Origin: Vreelandella songnenensis
Lineage (GTDB): Bacteria > Pseudomonadota > Gammaproteobacteria > Pseudomonadales > Halomonadaceae
Direction: 5' to 3'
Assembly (NCBI RefSeq): GCF_003002925.1
Contig: NZ_PVTK01000001.1
Span: 124,001-188,000, forward strand
DNA length: 64,000 nucleotides
Positions 60,675 through 64,000 of this stretch are shown here, piece after piece (position 1 is the stretch's first letter; every line of letters starts with the position of its first letter). A program made the position numbers and the translations under genes. The notes beneath the pieces are model-generated. The model did no database searches. It saw nothing but the letters and a program-made list of their open reading frames with translations, and had not been told where the DNA came from.

Positions 60675-61655
60675 TCAACAACCGGGTGTGGCAAACGCCA
60701 GTACGTCTTCAAGGCGCGGCTTGTTCAGCGCCCGCTGAATCAGGCGGTCGATGCCCAGCGCCACGCCTGATCCTTCGGGCATGCCGTGCTCGAGGGCGGC
60801 CAAAAGGCGCTCGTCGATATCCACTTCCGGCAGCCCCAGACGGCGGCGCTCGGCGTTATCTTCCTTGAAGCGGGCGCGCTGCTCGCTGGCATCGGTCAGC
60901 TCGTGGTAACCGTTGGCAAGCTCCACGCCATCAAGGTAAAGCTCGAAGCGCGATGCCACCCACTCGCCGTCGCTGTCCTGGTGCCGGCGCGCCAGCGCCG
61001 CCTGGCTTGCCGGGTAATCCATCACTACGCTCAGTTCACCCCGGCCCAGGGAGGGCTCGATCACCATGCTCATCAATAGATCCAGGCAGGTTTCGCGGCT
61101 CTCATTGGCAAGCGCACCCGCAAGCATCTGGCCGCGTTCCGCCGCCAGCCCGCGCAGCTTTTCAAGCGAAAAGGTAAATGGGTCGATCGACAGGTGAGCA
61201 TGAAACAACTCGCGATAGCGATAGGTGACAACAGGCCTTGCAGCAGACGGCATCAGCGCCGCTACCAGCGCGGTCGTTTCCTCGATCAGGTCGGCCAGCG
61301 TAAAGCCCGGTCGGTACCATTCGAGCATGGTGAACTCGATGTTATGGCGCGAACCCACTTCGCCATCGCGAAAACTGCGGGCAAGCTGAAAAATGGGCCC
61401 GCTACCCGCAGCCAGAAGGCGCTTCATGTGAAATTCCGGCGAGGTTTGCAGCCACAGCCGTCGCTGGCCTTTATCGGTGCGAGCCTGCGTGGCAAGCGAC
61501 ACCAGATGCACATCGGTGCTGCCGCCCTGCCCCAGCACCGGGGTTTCCACTTCCAGAACATCGCGCACGGCAAAAAACGCCCGCACGCTGGCAAGCAGGC
61601 GGGCACGCTCACGCAGCGTTGCCATGTCTGCACTGGGTCGCCAATCAATGGCCAT
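60675..61655 (-). CDS. epmA: EpmA, EF-P (R)-beta-lysine ligase
   Basis: EpmA (PoxA/GenX) is a LysRS-like enzyme without an anticodon-binding domain that attaches (R)-beta-lysine to EF-P. The 326-residue protein shows class II motifs: FFAVRDVLEVETPVLGQGGSTDVHL, LQTSPEFHMKRLLAAG, FRDGEVGSRHNIEFTMLEWYRPG and the C-terminal GMPEGSGVALGIDRLI. ATG at 61655 follows AAGGAG. It lies downstream of efp on the same strand but behind a terminator, so the two are probably transcribed separately. Confidence 0.97.
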   Translation of the reverse strand: MAIDWRPSADMATLRERARLLASVRAFFAVRDVLEVETPVLGQGGSTDVHLVSLATQARTDKGQRRLWLQTSPEFHMKRLLAAGSGPIFQLARSFRDGEVGSRHNIEFTMLEWYRPGFTLADLIEETTALVAALMPSAARPVVTYRYRELFHAHLSIDPFTFSLEKLRGLAAERGQMLAGALANESRETCLDLLMSMVIEPSLGRGELSVVMDYPASQAALARRHQDSDGEWVASRFELYLDGVELANGYHELTDASEQRARFKEDNAERRRLGLPEVDIDERLLAALEHGMPEGSGVALGIDRLIQRALNKPRLEDVLAFATPGC

Positions 61656-61670
61656 CACCGCTCCTTGGAC

Positions 61671-61697
61671 AAAATAAAAGCCACGCAAATGCGTGGC
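61671..61697 (-). terminator. Intrinsic terminator between efp and epmA
   Basis: On the minus strand GCCACGCA pairs with TGCGTGGC (plus-strand positions 61680-61687 and 61690-61697), followed by TTTTATTTTG. It should end the efp transcript 16 nt before the epmA start codon, so epmA needs read-through or its own promoter. Confidence 0.85.
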
Positions 61698-61718
61698 AAT
61701 AATGTAGTACACGATCAC

Positions 61719-61754
61719 TGAGTGCGTAGTCGATACACGGGCGCTACGCACTCA
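61719..61754. repeat. 11-bp perfect inverted repeat downstream of efp
   Basis: TGAGTGCGTAG (61719-61729) pairs with CTACGCACTCA (61744-61754) around a 14-nt centre. It lies 14 nt past the efp stop and has no T-tract, so it is not itself a standard terminator. It may stabilise the efp mRNA 3' end together with the terminator hairpin just downstream. Confidence 0.6.
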
Positions 61755-61767
61755 TTTAACGCGGCTG

Positions 61768-62334
61768 TCAGGCGCGGGAAACGTACTCGCCGGAGCGGGT
61801 ATCGATTTTCAGCACTTCGCCCTGGTTGATGAACAGCGGCACACGTACCACGGCACCTGATGAAAGTGTAGCCGGCTTAGAGCCGCCCTGGGCGGTATCG
61901 CCCTTCAGGCCCGGGTCGGTCTCGACCACTTCAAGCTCGATGAAGTTGGGCGGCGTGACGGAGATCGCCTTGTCGTTCCACAGCGTAATGGTGTAAGGCA
62001 CCTGCTCCTTGAGCCACTTTTCAGTGTCGCCGAGGGCTTTCTTCTCGACCGCGTACTGCTCGAAGGAGCCGTCGGTCTTCATGAAGTGCCACATGTCACC
62101 GTCGGTGTAGAGGTACTCCATCTCCAGATCCATGACGTCGGCGCCTTCCAGCGAGTCGCCAGACTTGAAGGTACGCTCGCCCACGCGACCGGTCATCAGG
62201 TTGCGCAGTTTCACGCGGTTGAACGCCTGGCCCTTGCCCGGCTTGACCAGCTCGTTCTCGACGATCGAGCAAGGATCGCCGTCGAGCATTACTTTCAGAC
62301 CGCCCTTGAATTCATTGGTAGAATAGTTAGCCAT
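61768..62334 (-). CDS. efp: Elongation factor P
   Basis: EF-P relieves ribosomes stalled at proline stretches. The 188-residue protein has the three OB-type domains of the family. The modified residue is Lys34 in KPGKGQAF, the loop that reaches the peptidyl-transferase centre. Basic [19 protein letters not shown] and the C-terminal [10 protein letters not shown] are standard. A lysine at this position together with epmA and epmB in the same window indicates the beta-lysylation route, not arginine rhamnosylation (EarP). ATG at 62334 gives the family length. Confidence 0.98.
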   Translation of the reverse strand: MANYSTNEFKGGLKVMLDGDPCSIVENELVKPGKGQAFNRVKLRNLMTGRVGERTFKSGDSLEGADVMDLEMEYLYTDGDMWHFMKTDGSFEQYAVEKKALGDTEKWLKEQVPYTITLWNDKAISVTPPNFIELEVVETDPGLKGDTAQGGSKPATLSSGAVVRVPLFINQGEVLKIDTRSGEYVSRA

Positions 62335-62500
62335 GTTGCCTCTCAATGATCTATTTCAGTTATCGATTACTGGAGCCGATGCGTAAAGGCATACTGCGCC
62401 TTGCGGGCGCGGTACTGCTCATATCGCGCCGTTTACACTGCATCGTTCAATAAGTGCGCGCATGATAACCCGAAGGAGGGCTTTTTTGCAGGAGAACATT

Positions 62501-63520
62501 ATGATCGTTGCCTCGGATAATCACGAGCGAGCAAGCCAAGCGCAGCCCTCGTCGTGGCAACACCAGCTTTCTCACGCCATCCGCGACCCCAAGCTACTTT
62601 GCCAGCGCCTGGGGCTTGATGACGCATGGCTTCCGGGCGCGCAAACCGGGCATGCACTGTTCGAGGTGCGCGTGCCGGAAGCCTACTTCAAGCGAATTGC
62701 CCACAACGCGCCGGACGATCCGCTCCTGCGCCAGGTACTGCCGCTGGGCGACGAGGCGCTTGCGCGCCCGGGCTATGTGACCGACCCGCTTGAGGAGGCC
62801 GACCACCGCCCTGCCCGCGGGCTGATTCACAAGTACGCAGGCCGGGTACTGCTGATCGCAAGCCCCACCTGCGCGGTGAACTGCCGCTACTGCTTTCGCC
62901 GCCACTTCCCCTACAGCGAGAACGCCCCCTCCCGCGCCCAGTGGCAGGAGGCGCTTGACTACTTGCGCTTTGAACCCAGCATCACCGAGGCGATTCTTTC
63001 CGGCGGCGACCCGCTGGCGGCAAGCGACCGTCAACTGGCCTGGCTGGTCAACGAGCTTGAAGCCATCCCGCACCTGAAGCGCCTGCGCATCCACACCCGT
63101 TTGCCTGTGGTGATTCCGGACCGGGTGGATAGCGCCTTGCTTGGGTGGCTTAGTAACACGCGGCTGCAGAAAGTGCTGGTACTGCACATCAATCATGCCA
63201 ACGAAATCGACCCGGCGGTGATTGATGCCTGCGCCCGGCTGAAAGCGGCGGGGGTGACGCTCTTGAACCAGAGCGTGCTGCTGCGCGGGGTCAACGACGA
63301 GGTGAGCGCGCTCGCTACTCTCTCCGAACGGCTGTTCGAGGCTGGCGTGCTGCCCTACTACCTGCACGTGCTCGACCCGGTGCAGGGCGCGGCGCATTTC
63401 GACGTGCCGGATGACGAAGCGCGCGCCTTGGTTACCCGCCTTCGTGATCATCTGCCGGGATTCTTGATGCCGCGACTGGTGCGGGAAATTCCCGGCGAGG
63501 CGAGCAAGACGCCGCTTTGA
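62501..63520 (+). CDS. epmB: EpmB, EF-P lysine 2,3-aminomutase
   Basis: EpmB (YjeK) is a radical SAM enzyme that converts (S)-alpha-lysine to (R)-beta-lysine for EpmA. The 339-residue protein has the CxxxCxxC cluster motif in CAVNCRYCFRRHFPY (around residues 124-138), then ILSGGDPLAASDRQLAWLV and RIHTRLPVVIPDRV. The C-terminal VLPYYLHVLDPVQGAAHFDV completes the family pattern. GGAG lies about 7 nt before the ATG at 62501. It diverges from efp across 166 nt; that spacer includes a CCC-N6-GGG hairpin with a T-run (around 62469-62487) of unclear meaning. Confidence 0.96.
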   Translation: MIVASDNHERASQAQPSSWQHQLSHAIRDPKLLCQRLGLDDAWLPGAQTGHALFEVRVPEAYFKRIAHNAPDDPLLRQVLPLGDEALARPGYVTDPLEEADHRPARGLIHKYAGRVLLIASPTCAVNCRYCFRRHFPYSENAPSRAQWQEALDYLRFEPSITEAILSGGDPLAASDRQLAWLVNELEAIPHLKRLRIHTRLPVVIPDRVDSALLGWLSNTRLQKVLVLHINHANEIDPAVIDACARLKAAGVTLLNQSVLLRGVNDEVSALATLSERLFEAGVLPYYLHVLDPVQGAAHFDVPDDEARALVTRLRDHLPGFLMPRLVREIPGEASKTPL

Positions 63521-63526
63521 GGATTG

Positions 63527-64000
63527 TTAAAGCGAGGCGCCAGCGCAGACTGTCAGTGTCTGTCCGGTAATGGAACGCGCCTGCTCATCCAACAGAAACG
63601 AAACGCTGGCCGCAATTTCTTCTGGCTCTATAAAGCGCCCCATTGGAGGTAGCTTGGGCGCTACCCCTTGTCGATTTGGGTCTTCGAGCATGGGAGTCCG
63701 CGTAGCGCCGGGGGCGATCAGATTGACCGTGGTCTGCCCAGCCATGAGTTCCAGCGCCCATGAACGCACCAAGCCCTGCTGGGCCGCCTTGGATGCGGCG
63801 TAGGCACTTTTGCCCAATGCGCCTTGCTGAGTTCGACTACCGATCAAAATAATTCGCTTCAAGGGCGCCTGTTCGGCCAGCAGCTTTTTGACCAGCAGCG
63901 CTGGTGCATCAACGTGCAGCCGCCACATTTGCTGGGCAAGTTCATGTTCATACGCCTGGATATCCCCCGTGTGCATGATGCCCGCTGCATGAACGAAGGC
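63527..64000 (-). CDS. Short-chain dehydrogenase/reductase (5' end beyond the window)
   Basis: The visible 157 C-terminal residues belong to a classical SDR Rossmann enzyme. They begin inside the fold with AFVHAAGI (the NNAG-equivalent). Catalytic Ser follows in IILIGSRTQQG, and the YxxxK motif in SAYAASKAAQQGLV. NLIAPGATRTPM and the end ITGQTLTVCAGASL are typical cofactor- and tetramer-face segments. The N-terminal TGxxxGxG cofactor loop lies outside the window. The substrate is unknown; a FabG-like reductase or sugar-alcohol dehydrogenase is possible. It converges with epmB across 6 nt. Confidence 0.9.
   Translation of the reverse strand, partial: AFVHAAGIMHTGDIQAYEHELAQQMWRLHVDAPALLVKKLLAEQAPLKRIILIGSRTQQGALGKSAYAASKAAQQGLVRSWALELMAGQTTVNLIAPGATRTPMLEDPNRQGVAPKLPPMGRFIEPEEIAASVSFLLDEQARSITGQTLTVCAGASL

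Overview
This window reads as a chromosomal segment of a gammaproteobacterium, most likely a member of the Halomonadaceae (Halomonas or a close relative). The case rests on gene order, protein character and the moderately high GC of third codon positions; no rRNA or species marker is present. Almost every base is used by densely packed core genes. I see no prophage, insertion sequence, integron, CRISPR array, tRNA or rRNA gene, and no gap longer than about 260 bases without a gene.

Region 1 (1-10.7 kb) is an outer-membrane and nitrogen-PTS hub. The minus-strand mlaFEDC operon (phospholipid transport, mlaC cut by the window edge) diverges from a plus-strand run: kdsD-kdsC (Kdo synthesis), lptC-lptA-lptB (LPS transport), rpoN (sigma-54), hpf, ptsN, rapZ, ptsO (NPr) and a small atypical kinase-fold protein. 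A bidirectional terminator closes this run. Region 2 (10.7-22.7 kb) is mostly minus-strand: pmbA, then tldD-yhdP-rng-maf-mreD-mreC-mreB, with darP on the plus strand between pmbA and tldD. It covers TldD/TldE proteolysis, envelope lipid transport, RNA processing and cell shape. Region 3 (22.9-26.2 kb) is gatC-gatA-gatB, the tRNA-dependent amidotransferase.

Region 4 (26.2-39.3 kb) mixes sixA-gpsA, htpG behind a near-perfect heat-shock promoter, a DUF1232 membrane protein, slt, a LysE-family exporter, a cold-shock protein, a repeat-containing lipoprotein, a YegS-type lipid kinase, pepN, yajQ and a lone cobO. Region 5 (39.3-52.5 kb) is the conserved minus-strand block nnr-tsaE-amiB-mutL-miaA-hfq-hflX-hflK-hflC, followed by hisZ-purA. 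Region 6 (52.6-64 kb) holds queG, orn, rsgA, a rhodanese, psd, a TetR regulator divergent from an EmrAB-type efflux pair, the EF-P modification genes epmA-efp-epmB, and the end of a short-chain dehydrogenase.

No gene cluster here looks like an undescribed system. The observations most worth checking are: a sigma-54-type promoter in front of rpoN itself; a sigma-32 promoter for htpG that overlaps the end of the neighbouring gene; a kinase-fold protein lacking the usual catalytic Asp; a lipoprotein with a duplicated coiled-coil module; and a recurring pattern of short tandem repeats (7, 16, 16 and 18 bp periods) at gene junctions.
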